Positions 30,615 to 39,598 of a stretch of DNA of 64,000 nucleotides are shown one piece after another. The position numbers and the translations under genes were made by a program. The stretch comes from Polycyclovorans algicola TG408 (GTDB lineage: Bacteria; Pseudomonadota; Gammaproteobacteria; Nevskiales; Nevskiaceae). The stretch's first letter is position 1; each line of letters begins with the position of its first letter. Below the pieces are notes generated by a model. It ran no database searches. It was given only the letters and a program-made list of their open reading frames with translations, and was not told the DNA's origin. The DNA is taken from contig NZ_JOMH01000001.1 in assembly GCF_000711245.1 (NCBI RefSeq), positions 402,830 through 466,829 on the forward strand, written 5' to 3'.

Positions 30615-31811
30615 TTAAACCGACAACTGCACCCCGGCCGCCACCCGCCGCGCTTTCTCGCGCGCAGCCTCCACCGTGCCGGCCAGCGCCAGCGCAACAC
30701 CCATGCGACGTTTGCCGTGCAGTTCGGGTTTACCGAACAGGCGCAGGGCGGTGTCGAGTTCGGCAAGGGCTTCCGGGGCCACGCTGAAGCGCGGGCCGAC
30801 CACTTCGCCCTCCATCAACAGCGCGACACTGGCGGCCGGGCCTCGGTCGCGGATGTTGGGAATGGGCAGGCCGAGAATGGCGCGGGCATGCAGGGCGAAC
30901 TCGGTCAGGTCCTGCGAGATGAGCGTGACCAGCCCGGTGTCGTGCGGGCGCGGCGAGACTTCGCTGAAGATCACCTCGTCGCCCTTGACGAACAGCTCCA
31001 CACCGAACAGGCCGCGCCCGCCCAGTGCGGCGGTGACCGCTTCGGCGATGCGCTGCGAGCTGGTCAAGGCTGCGTCGCTCATCGCCTGCGGCTGCCACGA
31101 TTCACGGTAGTCGCCATCGATCTGCAGGTGACCGATGGGCGCGCAGAAACTCGTCACGGTCAGCCCGTCCGGCCCGGCGTGGCGCACGGTGAGCAGGGTG
31201 ATTTCGTAGTCGAAGTCGACAAAGCCTTCGACAATCACGCGACCGGCGCCCGTGCGGCCGCCGCTCTGGGCGTAGTCCCAGGCCTTGCGAACATCCGCCT
31301 CGGTTTTGATCGTGCTCTGGCCCTTGCCGGAGCTCGACATCACCGGTTTGACCACGCAGGGCATGCCGATCGCCGCCACCGCCTGTTCAAAGTCAGCAAG
31401 GTTGTCGGCAAAGCGATACGGCGAGGTCGGCACACCCAATTCTTCGGCGGCCAGGCGGCGAATGCCTTCGCGGTCCATCGTCAGTCGCGCCGCGCGTGCA
31501 GTGGGAATCACGTGGAAGCCCTCGGCCTCCAGTGCCAGCAGGGTCTGGGTGTGAATGGCCTCGATTTCGGGGACGATCAGGTCGGGCTTTTCGGCCTCGA
31601 CAACGGCCCGCAAGCGCGCGCCATCAAGCATCGAAAACACATGGCTGCGGTGTGCCACCTGCATGGCCGGGGCGTTGGGGTAGCGGTCGCAGGCAATCAC
31701 TTCGACGCCGAGTCGCTGCAGTTCAATCACCACTTCCTTGCCCAACTCGCCGCTGCCGAGAAACAGCACGCGGGTGGCGGTGGCGGTCAGCGGGGTTCCG
31801 AGCGTGATCAT
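30615..31811 (-). CDS. purT: Formate-dependent phosphoribosylglycinamide formyltransferase
   Basis: PurT makes formyl-GAR from GAR, ATP and free formate, an alternative to PurN in purine synthesis. The 398-residue ATP-grasp protein (E. coli 392) has [45 protein letters not shown] (ATP loop), [21 protein letters not shown] and [16 protein letters not shown]. It stands alone between the CigR-like gene and the divergent pyk gene. Confidence 0.97.
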   Translation of the reverse strand: MITLGTPLTATATRVLFLGSGELGKEVVIELQRLGVEVIACDRYPNAPAMQVAHRSHVFSMLDGARLRAVVEAEKPDLIVPEIEAIHTQTLLALEAEGFHVIPTARAARLTMDREGIRRLAAEELGVPTSPYRFADNLADFEQAVAAIGMPCVVKPVMSSSGKGQSTIKTEADVRKAWDYAQSGGRTGAGRVIVEGFVDFDYEITLLTVRHAGPDGLTVTSFCAPIGHLQIDGDYRESWQPQAMSDAALTSSQRIAEAVTAALGGRGLFGVELFVKGDEVIFSEVSPRPHDTGLVTLISQDLTEFALHARAILGLPIPNIRDRGPAASVALLMEGEVVGPRFSVAPEALAELDTALRLFGKPELHGKRRMGVALALAGTVEAAREKARRVAAGVQLSV

Positions 31812-31924
31812 GGGTCAGCCTTGGTGGCAGCAAAGGGGCCGAATCGTAGCGAATCCGGTCGGCAAAACCTCAAATCGGTCATGGCCGAAGCCCTACACTA
31901 CGAGCCTCACAGGGCAAGAAGCGC

Positions 31925-33358
31925 ATGAACCGAAAAACCAAGATTGTCGCCACCATGGGGCCCGCCACCGACGCACAAGGCGTCGTCGAACGACTGATTC
32001 GCGCAGGGGTTGACGTCTTCCGAATCAACTTCTCGCACGGCAAGGCTGACGAGCACGCCGAGCGCATTCGCAATGCCCGCGAGATTGCCCTGCGGGTCGG
32101 GCGTGATGTCGGCATTCTCTGCGACCTGCAGGGGCCAAAGATTCGCGTCGAAGGCTTTGCCAATGGCCCAGTCGACCTGCAAGACGGTCAGCCCTTCGCC
32201 CTCGACACCGCGCTGGCCGCCAATGCCGGCAACGAGCGTGAGGTGGGTTGCGCCTACCCGGCGCTGCCGCGCGACGTGAAGCCCGGCGACACGCTGTTGC
32301 TCAACGACGGCGCCATTGCACTGCGCGTCGACGCGGTGGCCGGCACGCGTGTCGATTGCACCGTGACCCAGGGCGGCACGCTGTCCAACCGCAAGGGCAT
32401 CAACAAACTCGGCGGCGGCCTGTCGGCGCCTGCGCTGACCGATGAGGACCACGCCAACATTCGTCTGGCGGCGCAGTGGTCTGCCGACTTTTTGGCCGTG
32501 TCGTTTCCGCGCACCGCTGAAGACATCCACATGGCGCGCGGCCTGCTCAAGGCCGCCGGGGGCGACGCGTGGATCGTCGCCAAGATTGAGCGCGCCGAAG
32601 CGCTGGACAACCTCGCCGCCATTATTGAAGCCTCCGACGTGGCCATGGTGGCGCGCGGCGACCTGGGCGTGGAGATTGGCGAAGCCGAGCTGCCGGGCGT
32701 GCAGAAACGCATCATCAGCCTGTCGCGCGAGCTCAACCGCGCAGTGATCACCGCCACGCAGATGATGGAGTCGATGATCACCAGCCCGATTCCCACCCGC
32801 GCCGAGGTGTTGGACGTGGCTAACGCGGTCATGGACGGCACCGATGCGGTGATGCTTTCGGCTGAAACCGCCGCCGGCAAATATCCGGTACGCGCCGTCG
32901 AGCACATGGTCAAAATCTGCGCCGCGGCCGAGCGTCAGCATGTGCCGGAGCGCTCTCTAGGCCGTATCAGCCAGCACTTCCGCCGCACCGATGAGGCCAT
33001 TGCCATGGCCACCGTGTACACCGCGCGCCTGATGCACGCTGATGCCATCGTGGCGCTCACCGAGTCGGGCATGACGGCTTTGCAAATGAGCCGCAGCCAC
33101 GGCCAGCCGCCGATTTACGCGCTGACCCGCAACGCCAGCACCCGCGCCCGCATGACCGTGTGCCGCGGCATCGAGCCGGTAGAGTTTTCGCCGACAAACC
33201 TCGACACCGGCAAGCCGGTGCGTGAGGCCATCGAGGTGTTGGTCAGCCGCGGCGTGCTGCGCGAAGGCCAGCGTGCGCTGGTCACCAAAGGCGACTTCAA
33301 CGGCCCCGGCGGCACCAACACCATGAAGATTGTCACCGTTGGCGAACTGGGCGAATGA
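31925..33358 (+). CDS. pyk: Pyruvate kinase
   Basis: Pyruvate kinase catalyses the final ATP-forming step of glycolysis. The 477-residue product has TKIVATMGPATDAQGVVERLIRAGVDVFRINFSHG at the start, LCDLQGPKIRVEGFANG, the active-site helix region VAKIERAEALDNL and MVARGDLGVEIG, and the C-terminal domain with ALTESGMTALQMSRSHGQPPIYALT. It is followed immediately by a glycerophosphodiesterase whose GTG start is 2 bp after the pyk stop. Confidence 0.97.
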   Translation: MNRKTKIVATMGPATDAQGVVERLIRAGVDVFRINFSHGKADEHAERIRNAREIALRVGRDVGILCDLQGPKIRVEGFANGPVDLQDGQPFALDTALAANAGNEREVGCAYPALPRDVKPGDTLLLNDGAIALRVDAVAGTRVDCTVTQGGTLSNRKGINKLGGGLSAPALTDEDHANIRLAAQWSADFLAVSFPRTAEDIHMARGLLKAAGGDAWIVAKIERAEALDNLAAIIEASDVAMVARGDLGVEIGEAELPGVQKRIISLSRELNRAVITATQMMESMITSPIPTRAEVLDVANAVMDGTDAVMLSAETAAGKYPVRAVEHMVKICAAAERQHVPERSLGRISQHFRRTDEAIAMATVYTARLMHADAIVALTESGMTALQMSRSHGQPPIYALTRNASTRARMTVCRGIEPVEFSPTNLDTGKPVREAIEVLVSRGVLREGQRALVTKGDFNGPGGTNTMKIVTVGELGE

Positions 33359-33359
33359 G

Positions 33360-34088
33360 GTGAGCGCGCCGCTACCGCCGCTGACCATCATCGGCCATCG
33401 GGGCGCACGCGGGCTGGCACCCGAGAACACGCTGGCGGGAATCGAGACCGCCTTGCGGCTAGGCGTCGATGGTGTCGAGTTCGACGTGCAGCGGCACCCC
33501 GATGGCGCGCTGTTTCTGTTGCACGACCTGACCCTGGAACGCACCACCAACGGACGCGGGCTGGCGGCCACGCAATCGTTCGACACGTTGCGCCGCCTCG
33601 ATGCCGGGCAAGGCGAACGCGTCCCGACACTGGATGAAACGCTGGACCTGATCGACCGTCGCGGGCGGGTGAATATCGAACTCAAGACCTGGGGCGGTTG
33701 CGCCGAGGCGGTGGCGGTGGTGATCGCCGCGCGGCTGGCGCAGGGTTGGGACGCCGAGCAGTTCATCGTCTCGTCGTTTCACCTGCCGGAGTTGCAGCGC
33801 TTTGCGCGCGCGCAGCCGAACGTGCCGATTGCCGCGCTTTACTGCGGCGTGCCGCTGGCCGGCGCCGCCGAGCTGGCGACCTTGGGCGCGGCGCAGGTGC
33901 ACCTCGCGGACGAGTTTGTCGATGCCGACTTTGTGGCCGCCGCTGCGCGTGACGGCCGGCCCGCATGGGCCTACACCGTCAACACCCTGGACGCCGCGCA
34001 GCGGCTGACGACCATGGGCGTCAGCGGCATCTTCACCGACCACCCCGAGCGTTTTTTGCGCCCGGTGGCCACCGCACCGATGCAGTAG
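33360..34088 (+). CDS. ugpQ: Glycerophosphodiester phosphodiesterase
   Basis: The enzyme cleaves glycerophosphodiesters to glycerol-3-phosphate and an alcohol. The 242-residue cytoplasmic protein (GTG start at 33360, VSAPLPPLTIIGHRG) has the GDPD signature IGHRGARGLAPENTLAGIETAL, GVEFDVQRHPDGALFLLHD with the metal ligands, and VNIELKTWG. No signal peptide is visible, which points to UgpQ rather than periplasmic GlpQ. It is probably co-transcribed with pyk. Confidence 0.9.
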   Translation: MSAPLPPLTIIGHRGARGLAPENTLAGIETALRLGVDGVEFDVQRHPDGALFLLHDLTLERTTNGRGLAATQSFDTLRRLDAGQGERVPTLDETLDLIDRRGRVNIELKTWGGCAEAVAVVIAARLAQGWDAEQFIVSSFHLPELQRFARAQPNVPIAALYCGVPLAGAAELATLGAAQVHLADEFVDADFVAAAARDGRPAWAYTVNTLDAAQRLTTMGVSGIFTDHPERFLRPVATAPMQ

Positions 34089-34147
34089 CGACGTCTGCGC
34101 ATACCCGCCCCCGCGACCTGATACGGCGCTTCAGCTGTCGACCGCTT

Positions 34148-34405
34148 CTAGCGGCGACCGCCCAGCAGCGGCGCCAGCATCAGCGTCACCGCCAACAGCG
34201 CGGTCATGGCCACCATCTCGTTGGGCACCCCCTGCGACACATTGGCCGGCACGCCCGAACGCCAGCCGGCCCACAGCGTCACGGCCACAACAACAAAGCC
34301 GATCAGCAAAGTCGCTGCTCGCAGGCGCTGTCGCGACGCCAGCGCCTGCATGAACAGGGTGGTAACGCCGATCTCGATCATCAACAAAACACTCAGCGCC
34401 GCCAT
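34148..34405 (-). CDS. Small membrane protein of unknown function
   Basis: Starting at 34405 (MAALSVLLMIEIG) the product is 85 residues with two or three hydrophobic segments (about 1-20, 30-48 and 65-80). It follows the DUF2834-like gene by 4 bp on the same strand, so the pair is an operon and may form a membrane complex. I do not recognise the family. Confidence 0.55.
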   Translation of the reverse strand: MAALSVLLMIEIGVTTLFMQALASRQRLRAATLLIGFVVVAVTLWAGWRSGVPANVSQGVPNEMVAMTALLAVTLMLAPLLGGRR

Positions 34406-34409
34406 GGCC

Positions 34410-34730
34410 TCAACCCCGCTGCAACTGCGCAGCGGGGGCGCGCCGCAGACTGCCGACAAACAGATACAGCAGCGGGCCGAAGGCGCCGCCAGTGAGAGTG
34501 AGCAGCAAGTAAGGCCACACTGTGCGGCCGTTGGCTTTTGCGTCGTGAATCATCCACAGCATCGCCAGCGTGCAGACAATCACCAGATCGGTGAGCACCT
34601 GCCAGCCGGCACTTGCCGGAAAGTGAAACTCGAAAATGCCCCAATACCCATGCTCGACCAGCGCCAGCCCGGTCAGGGCGCCGAATGCGGCCATCACGAC
34701 CGCCAACAGCCAACTTTGCATCGTCATCAC
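34410..34730 (-). CDS. DUF2834-like membrane protein
   Basis: The 106-residue product has three hydrophobic segments. The pattern YWGIFEFHFPASAGWQVLTDLVIVCTLAMLWMIHDAK followed by WPYLLLTLTGGAFGPLLYLFVG is typical of DUF2834 proteins: a polar DLV-x(10)-HDA region between helices and a conserved GPLLYL end. Function is unknown. It diverges from the XRE-type regulator gene, so that regulator may control it. Confidence 0.75.
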   Translation of the reverse strand: MMTMQSWLLAVVMAAFGALTGLALVEHGYWGIFEFHFPASAGWQVLTDLVIVCTLAMLWMIHDAKANGRTVWPYLLLTLTGGAFGPLLYLFVGSLRRAPAAQLQRG

Positions 34731-34850
34731 AAGCTCCTCAAAAGGCCGCCGGCAAGGCGCCGACGACCCGCAGATTGGGCCTGTAATGAAGGCGTCTCAA
34801 TTACCTCTAAGGTCATCGGCCGGGGCCGATGCGCGTGGCAGACTTGCGCC

Positions 34851-35669
34851 ATGGACATTGCTTCGGATCACGCCTCATTCGGCGCGTTGCTGCGCGACGT
34901 ACGTCGTACCCGGCGGCTGTCACAGCTCGAGTTGTCGCTGCAGGCCGAGGTGTCGCAGCGCCACCTGAGTTTTCTGGAATCCGGCAAGGCGCGGCCCAGC
35001 CGCGAGATGGTGGTGCAACTGTCCACCACGCTGGATCTGTCAATGCGTGAGCGCAACCGCCTGCTGCACTCAGCGGGATTCGTCGGCCTCTATCCGCAGC
35101 GCACCCTCGACGCCAACGACATGGCGCCGGTTCGCGCCGCGCTGGACCTGCTGCTGCATCACCAGTCGCCGTACCCCGCCATCGTCGTGGACCGCGCCTG
35201 GAACCTGATCACCCAAAACACCCCCATGCAGCGACTGCTGGGCGTGCTGGGTGATCCGGAAGCCCGCTGGCAGGCGGTCTGCGGTGATGGCCCGCGCAAC
35301 ATCCTGAAGCTCACCCTGCACCCGGAAGGGCTCCGGCCCTACATCGTCAACCTCGATGTACTGGCCCCCGCCATCCTGGCCCGCACCGCGCGCGAAGCGC
35401 TTGAGCACCCGGAGATTCAGCCGGTGCTCGACACCGTGCTGGCGTATCCCGGCCTGCCGCGCGCCTATCGGCAGATTGATCTGGCCGCCGTCACGCCGCC
35501 CGTGGTGCCCACTCACCTTCGCCTGCTCGGGCAGGATTTGCGGCTGTTCACCATGCTCGCCACCTTCGGCACGCCGCTGGACGTGACCACCGACGAACTG
35601 CGGGTGGAACTGTTCTTTCCCGCCGACGACGCCAGCCGGGTGCTGCTGGAACAACTGTCCGCCACCTGA
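34851..35669 (+). CDS. XRE-type transcriptional regulator with MmyB-like ligand domain
   Basis: The start at 34851 (MDIASDHASFGALLRD) gives 272 residues. Residues 10-65 are a helix-turn-helix of the Cro/XRE type (SQLELSLQAEVSQRHLSFLESGKARPSREMV). The remainder (LHHQSPYPAIVVDRAWNLITQNTPMQRLLG...) matches the MmyB-like PAS-type ligand domain, which in this family may bind fatty acids. The metallo-hydrolase gene follows at 97 bp on the same strand, a possible target along with the divergent small membrane genes. Confidence 0.88.
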   Translation: MDIASDHASFGALLRDVRRTRRLSQLELSLQAEVSQRHLSFLESGKARPSREMVVQLSTTLDLSMRERNRLLHSAGFVGLYPQRTLDANDMAPVRAALDLLLHHQSPYPAIVVDRAWNLITQNTPMQRLLGVLGDPEARWQAVCGDGPRNILKLTLHPEGLRPYIVNLDVLAPAILARTAREALEHPEIQPVLDTVLAYPGLPRAYRQIDLAAVTPPVVPTHLRLLGQDLRLFTMLATFGTPLDVTTDELRVELFFPADDASRVLLEQLSAT

Positions 35670-35766
35670 GCGACGCGGCGTACCGGCCACCGCGCCACAC
35701 CGTCGCAGACCCCGCGCCGCCTATGCTGCAAGTCTCTGCTCATCCGGCATCCGCGCGAGACGACCC

Positions 35767-36588
35767 ATGACTGTTCGGCTGCACCATCTCAACTGCGGCT
35801 CGTTGTGCCCGGCCTGCCAGCGCGGCATCAATGGCAACGGCGGCTGGACGGCCGCCGCGCTGATGCCCTGCCATTGCCTGCTCATCGAGACGCCCGAGGC
35901 ACTGGTGCTGGTCGACACCGGCTTGGGTACCGCCGATGTGGCCCGGGCCAGCCAGCGCCTGGGTCGTGCCTTCACGCTGTTAGGCCAGCCCAAGTGCGAC
36001 CCAGCCGAAACGGCGCTGGCGCAAGTGCGGGCCCTGGGGTTCGACCCGCGCGATGTGAAGCACCTGGTGACCACCCACCTCGACCTCGACCACACCGGCG
36101 GCCTGCCCGATTTTCCGCACGCACAGGTGCACGTTTGGGAACGGGAACTGGCGATGGCGCAGCACGGCGGGTTCATGGATCGCATTCGTCTGTGCAAACA
36201 CCACATCGCACATGGCCCGCAGTGGGTCACGCACCGTGCGGAGGGTGATGCGTGGTTTCGCTTCGAGGCCGTGCGCATCATCCCCGGCCTTTCGGCCGAG
36301 ATCGCGCTCATTCCCTTGCACGGCCACACGCTGGGTCATTGCGGGGTGGCGGTAAAGGTTGATGGCCGCTGGACGCTGCACGCCGGAGACGCCTACTTCA
36401 ACCGGGCCACGCTGGACGGCAGCGCCATGCCGCCGCTGATCGGCCTGTTCGAAAAGCTGGTGCAGCGTGACGCTTTGCTGCGATTGCGCAACCAGGCGCG
36501 GCTGCGGTCACTCGTCGAACAGCACGGCGATGAGGTGGACGTGTTCTGCGCCCACGATCTGGCCGAGTTTCAGGCGCACGCGGCGTGA
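35767..36588 (+). CDS. MBL-fold metallo-hydrolase
   Basis: The 273-residue product has the beta-lactamase-fold metal motif TTHLDLDHTGGL (HxDxDH variant), then IPLHGHTLGHCGVAV with the next histidine, HAGDAYFN with the bridging aspartate and FCAHDLAEF with the last histidine. Such proteins include lactonases and generic hydrolases; the substrate is not evident. No signal peptide is visible. It is downstream of the XRE regulator, and a strong hairpin follows. Confidence 0.85.
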   Translation: MTVRLHHLNCGSLCPACQRGINGNGGWTAAALMPCHCLLIETPEALVLVDTGLGTADVARASQRLGRAFTLLGQPKCDPAETALAQVRALGFDPRDVKHLVTTHLDLDHTGGLPDFPHAQVHVWERELAMAQHGGFMDRIRLCKHHIAHGPQWVTHRAEGDAWFRFEAVRIIPGLSAEIALIPLHGHTLGHCGVAVKVDGRWTLHAGDAYFNRATLDGSAMPPLIGLFEKLVQRDALLRLRNQARLRSLVEQHGDEVDVFCAHDLAEFQAHAA

Positions 36589-36617
36589 GCCGGCAACGGC
36601 ACGCCCTCAGCAACAAA

Positions 36618-36641
36618 AAAGGCGCCCGAATGAGCGCCTTT
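36618..36641. terminator. Bidirectional terminator
   Basis: An 8-bp stem (36618-36625 with 36634-36641) includes flanking A and T runs on both sides, AAAAAA on the left and TTT on the right. It lies between the convergent metallo-hydrolase and dienelactone hydrolase genes and probably ends both transcripts. Confidence 0.75.
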
Positions 36642-36661
36642 CCCGGCCCACGCGCGGCGGA

Positions 36662-37552
36662 TTACACCCCGCGCGCCTTCAGCCAATCCAGTGCGAGGGT
36701 GTTGGCATACTCCGCCGCCACGCGGTCATAAGTCGGGCGGTAATCGGCGTTGAAGCCGTGATCGGCGCCCGGAAACACGACGATCTCGGAGTCAGTTTTG
36801 CTCGCCGCCAGGCCGCCGCGCATTTCTTCGACTTGATCCATGGGAATGTAGGCATCAATACTCGAGTACAGGCCCAGCACCGGCGCCTTGATGTCGCCCG
36901 CAATATCGATGGGGTCATGCGGCTTGATGTCGCTCGGGGCCATGCCGTCGAGCAGGCCGTAATAGGCCACGCCCGCTTTCAGCGCCGGGTTGTGGGCGGC
37001 GTACAGCCACACGGTGCGGCCGCCCCAGCAGAAGCCGACGATGCCCAGCCGCTCGGTGTTGACGCTGCGGCTGGCCTTGGCAAAGGTCACGGTGGCGTCG
37101 ATGTCGGACATGACTTGTGCGTCCGGCACCTTGGACACCACGTCGGACAGAATCTGGTTGATGTCGCTCATCTTCGAGACATCGCCCTGGCGCGCGAACA
37201 TCTCCGGCGCAATCGCGAAATAACCCTGCTTGGCAAAGCGTCGGCACAGGTCCTTGATGTGCTCGTGCACACCGAAGATTTCCTGAATCACCAGCAGTAC
37301 GGGAAGGTCTTTGCCGCCTTCAGGCATGGCGCGATAGCCGGGAATATGGCCATCGTTCACCGGAATCTTGATCTCGCCCGCCACCAGCCCTTCATCGCTG
37401 GTGGTGATGGCCTTGGCGTGCAGCGCGCCCGAGGCCAACGCAAAGCCGCTGGCCAGCGAGGTGACCATAAAGCCGCGCCGAGAAAAGCCCGGCTGGGCCG
37501 GCTGCGGGTCCTTGAAATTGATCGGCTTCAGGCCGTAGTCCATCTCACGCAT
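36662..37552 (-). CDS. Dienelactone hydrolase family protein, Tat-exported
   Basis: The 296-residue alpha/beta hydrolase has an N-terminal twin-arginine motif (FSRRGFMVTSLASGFALASGALHA), predicting export by Tat to the periplasm. The nucleophile is cysteine in the elbow GFCWGG, as in dienelactone hydrolases, with aspartate and histidine in SSIDAYIP and PGADHGFNAD. Dienelactone hydrolase proper is cytoplasmic; exported relatives are common but uncharacterised. The IS pair starts about 45 bp upstream of the gene, so its promoter may have been separated. Confidence 0.88.
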   Translation of the reverse strand: MREMDYGLKPINFKDPQPAQPGFSRRGFMVTSLASGFALASGALHAKAITTSDEGLVAGEIKIPVNDGHIPGYRAMPEGGKDLPVLLVIQEIFGVHEHIKDLCRRFAKQGYFAIAPEMFARQGDVSKMSDINQILSDVVSKVPDAQVMSDIDATVTFAKASRSVNTERLGIVGFCWGGRTVWLYAAHNPALKAGVAYYGLLDGMAPSDIKPHDPIDIAGDIKAPVLGLYSSIDAYIPMDQVEEMRGGLAASKTDSEIVVFPGADHGFNADYRPTYDRVAAEYANTLALDWLKARGV

Positions 37553-37594
37553 GGGGGAATGCTCCTTTGATCGGGCCCATAAGATGCCCGAATC

Positions 37595-38750
37595 TTAGGG
37601 CCTGTTAACAATTGCCGTATCGCTGCGCCAATTGTTACTAACCTTTTAGAAAGTATTGTCATAATATGAGACAATACGGCCATGAAATGCAAGCGCTCAT
37701 CGGATGGTCGTTCTATCGATCATCATTCATTGCAGGTAATGCGACAGCAGGCGATCAAGGCCATGCGTGAAGGCCAGCCTGCGGCAAGTGTTGCTGCGGC
37801 TTTTGGTGTGAACGTTCGCAGTGTTCACAGGTGGTTGGCTGACTTTGTCAATGGCGGGCAGAACGCGCTGCTGGCCAAGCCCATCCCCGGCAGACCACCA
37901 AAGGTCAGTGCTGACGAGATGCGCTGGCTCGCACAGACGGTACGGGATCACTCGCCGTTGCAGTACCGCTTTCAGTTTGGCCTTTGGACGCTGTCGCTGA
38001 TTGCCGAACTGATTCGCCGTGAGTTTGGCAAGAAGCTGTCGCTGGCCTCTGTCAGCCGAATCATGAAGCTGCTGGGCTTCAGTGCACAGAAGCCGTTGTA
38101 TCAGGCTTGGCAGCAGGATGCGGCGTTGGTGCATCAATGGGAACAGGAAACCTACCCCGCCATCCGGGCCGAGGCGCGTGCAGCGGGCGCGACGATCTAC
38201 TTTGCCGACGAGTCCGGCATTCGGTCGGACTACCACACCGGCAGCACCTGGGCGCCGCGTGGGCAGACCCCGGTGGTGCAAGTCACCGGACGACGCTTCT
38301 CGTTGAACATGATCTCGGCGGTGAGTCCACGCGGAGATTTCCGATTTATGGTCCATGAGGGCTCAGTGACTTCGCAGGTGTTTCGGGAATTTCTGAAGCG
38401 GTTGATGATCGGGGCCGAGCAGCCGGTTTTCGTGGTGGTCGACGGTCACCCCATCCACAAGGCAAAGCTGATCAAAAACTACGTCGACAGCCTGAATGGA
38501 CAGCTCAAGCTCTTCTTCTTGCCGCCCTACTCGCCGCAATTGAACCCCGACGAACAGGTCTGGGCCCATGTGAAACGGCAGGTCTCGCGCCAGTTGGTGC
38601 AGAGCAAAGATGAAATGAAGCGCCTTGCCATCGGTGCGCTCCGACGAATCCAGCGGCTACCCGAACTCGTGAAATCATTCTTCCGACAGCCCGAGTGCAA
38701 ATATGCGGCAGGGTGACATTTCTTTTGAGAAGGTTAGTAACAGGCCCTAA
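37595..38750 (+). mobile_element. IS630-type insertion sequence
   Basis: The element is bounded by TTAGGGCCTGTTA at 37595-37607 and its inverse at 38738-38750. The right terminal repeat continues directly as CTAACCTT; on the left this continuation (37638-37645) is separated by a 30-bp segment (37608-37637) that is itself an inverted repeat (TAACAATTG and CAATTGTTA). The terminal TTA/TAA is consistent with TA target use by IS630 elements. The right end touches an IS5-type element. Confidence 0.8.
37682..38716 (+). CDS. IS630 family transposase
   Basis: The 344-residue product has an N-terminal helix-turn-helix region (AASVAAAFGVNVRSVHRWLADF) followed by a winged-helix segment (LSLASVSRIMKLLGFSAQKP), and a Tc1/mariner-like DDE domain: D in FADESGIRSD, D in VVVDGHPIHKAK and E in PYSPQLNPDEQVW. 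The frame is intact, so the element could be active. A promoter-like stretch with an inverted repeat (TATTGTC and GACAATA) lies directly upstream. Confidence 0.92.
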   Translation: MKCKRSSDGRSIDHHSLQVMRQQAIKAMREGQPAASVAAAFGVNVRSVHRWLADFVNGGQNALLAKPIPGRPPKVSADEMRWLAQTVRDHSPLQYRFQFGLWTLSLIAELIRREFGKKLSLASVSRIMKLLGFSAQKPLYQAWQQDAALVHQWEQETYPAIRAEARAAGATIYFADESGIRSDYHTGSTWAPRGQTPVVQVTGRRFSLNMISAVSPRGDFRFMVHEGSVTSQVFREFLKRLMIGAEQPVFVVVDGHPIHKAKLIKNYVDSLNGQLKLFFLPPYSPQLNPDEQVWAHVKRQVSRQLVQSKDEMKRLAIGALRRIQRLPELVKSFFRQPECKYAAG

Positions 38751-39579
38751 GCTGTGTCGTCACGAGATATGATAAGCGCCCCTCAAGGCCACAACGAGCG
38801 ATCTTATGAAGGAGTCCTTTCGTCGCCACGATCTTTCGGATCGAGACTGGGCGTTGCTTGAACCCCATCTGCCTGGTCAAGCCGGGCAGTGGGGCGGCGT
38901 CGCCAAGAACAATCGCCAGTTCATCAATGCGGTCCTGTGGATTGTGCGGACGGGGGCTCCTTGGCGCGACTTGCCTCCGGCCTACGGCGATTGGAAAAAC
39001 ACGCATCGACGCTTCTGTCGCTGGCGCGATAGCGGCGTGTGGGAAGCCTTGCTCGACCGCTTGATCGACGAGCCTGACTTCGAGTGGTTGATGATTGATG
39101 CCAGCCATTGCAAGGTTCACCCTCATGCGGCCGGTGCTCGCGGGGGCAATCAAGGCATCGGTCGTACAAAAGGGGGCTCAACACCAAGATACATCTGGCC
39201 GTGGATGCGCATGGTATGCCGGTCCGAATCCTTGCTACAGAAGCTACCCGAGCGGATTGTGTGGAAGCTTCAACCCTGATCCAAGGCTTCAGTGCCGAGC
39301 ACCTGATCGCTGACAAGGGTTATGACAGCAACACAATCATTGAGCAGGCTCAAGCACAAGGAATGCGGGCGGAAATCCCCCCGCGCAAGAACCGCAAGGT
39401 GCTACGCGAATTCGACAAGCACCTGTATCGTCAGCGGCACTTGGTCGAGAATGCGTTCTTGCATCTCAAGCAATGGCGTGGCATCGCCACGCGTTACGCC
39501 AAGAACCTGTCCTCTTTCCTCGCCGCTGCCCAGATTCGGTGCATGGTCCTTTGGCTCACAATCTCGTGACGACACTGCC
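38751..39579 (+). mobile_element. IS5-type insertion sequence (two-frame, IS427/IS1031-like)
   Basis: A 15-bp perfect terminal inverted repeat GTGTCGTCACGAGAT is at 38754-38768 and, inverted, at 39561-39575. The ends are assigned within a few bases and no target duplication could be settled. The left end is adjacent to the right end of the IS630 element, so one element landed beside the other. The right end is about 20 bp past the stop of the hen1-like gene. Confidence 0.8.
38806..39569 (+). CDS. IS5 family transposase made by -1 frameshifting
   Basis: Two frames overlap. The first, from 38806 to 39279, encodes the N-terminal half (LSDRDWALLEPHLP, PWRDLPPAYGDWKNTHRRF, first catalytic D in LMIDASHCK). 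The second, ending at 39569, encodes the C-terminal half with D in IADKGYDSN and E in RHLVENAFLHLKQWR. Joining them by a -1 shift at the A4G5 run (39168-39176) restores the family motif GRTKGGLNTKIHLAVD, giving about 254 residues. Many IS5 elements of this group are translated this way. A simple frameshift mutation is the alternative. Confidence 0.85.
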
Positions 39580-39598
39580 TAGGGAGACGACCGAAACT

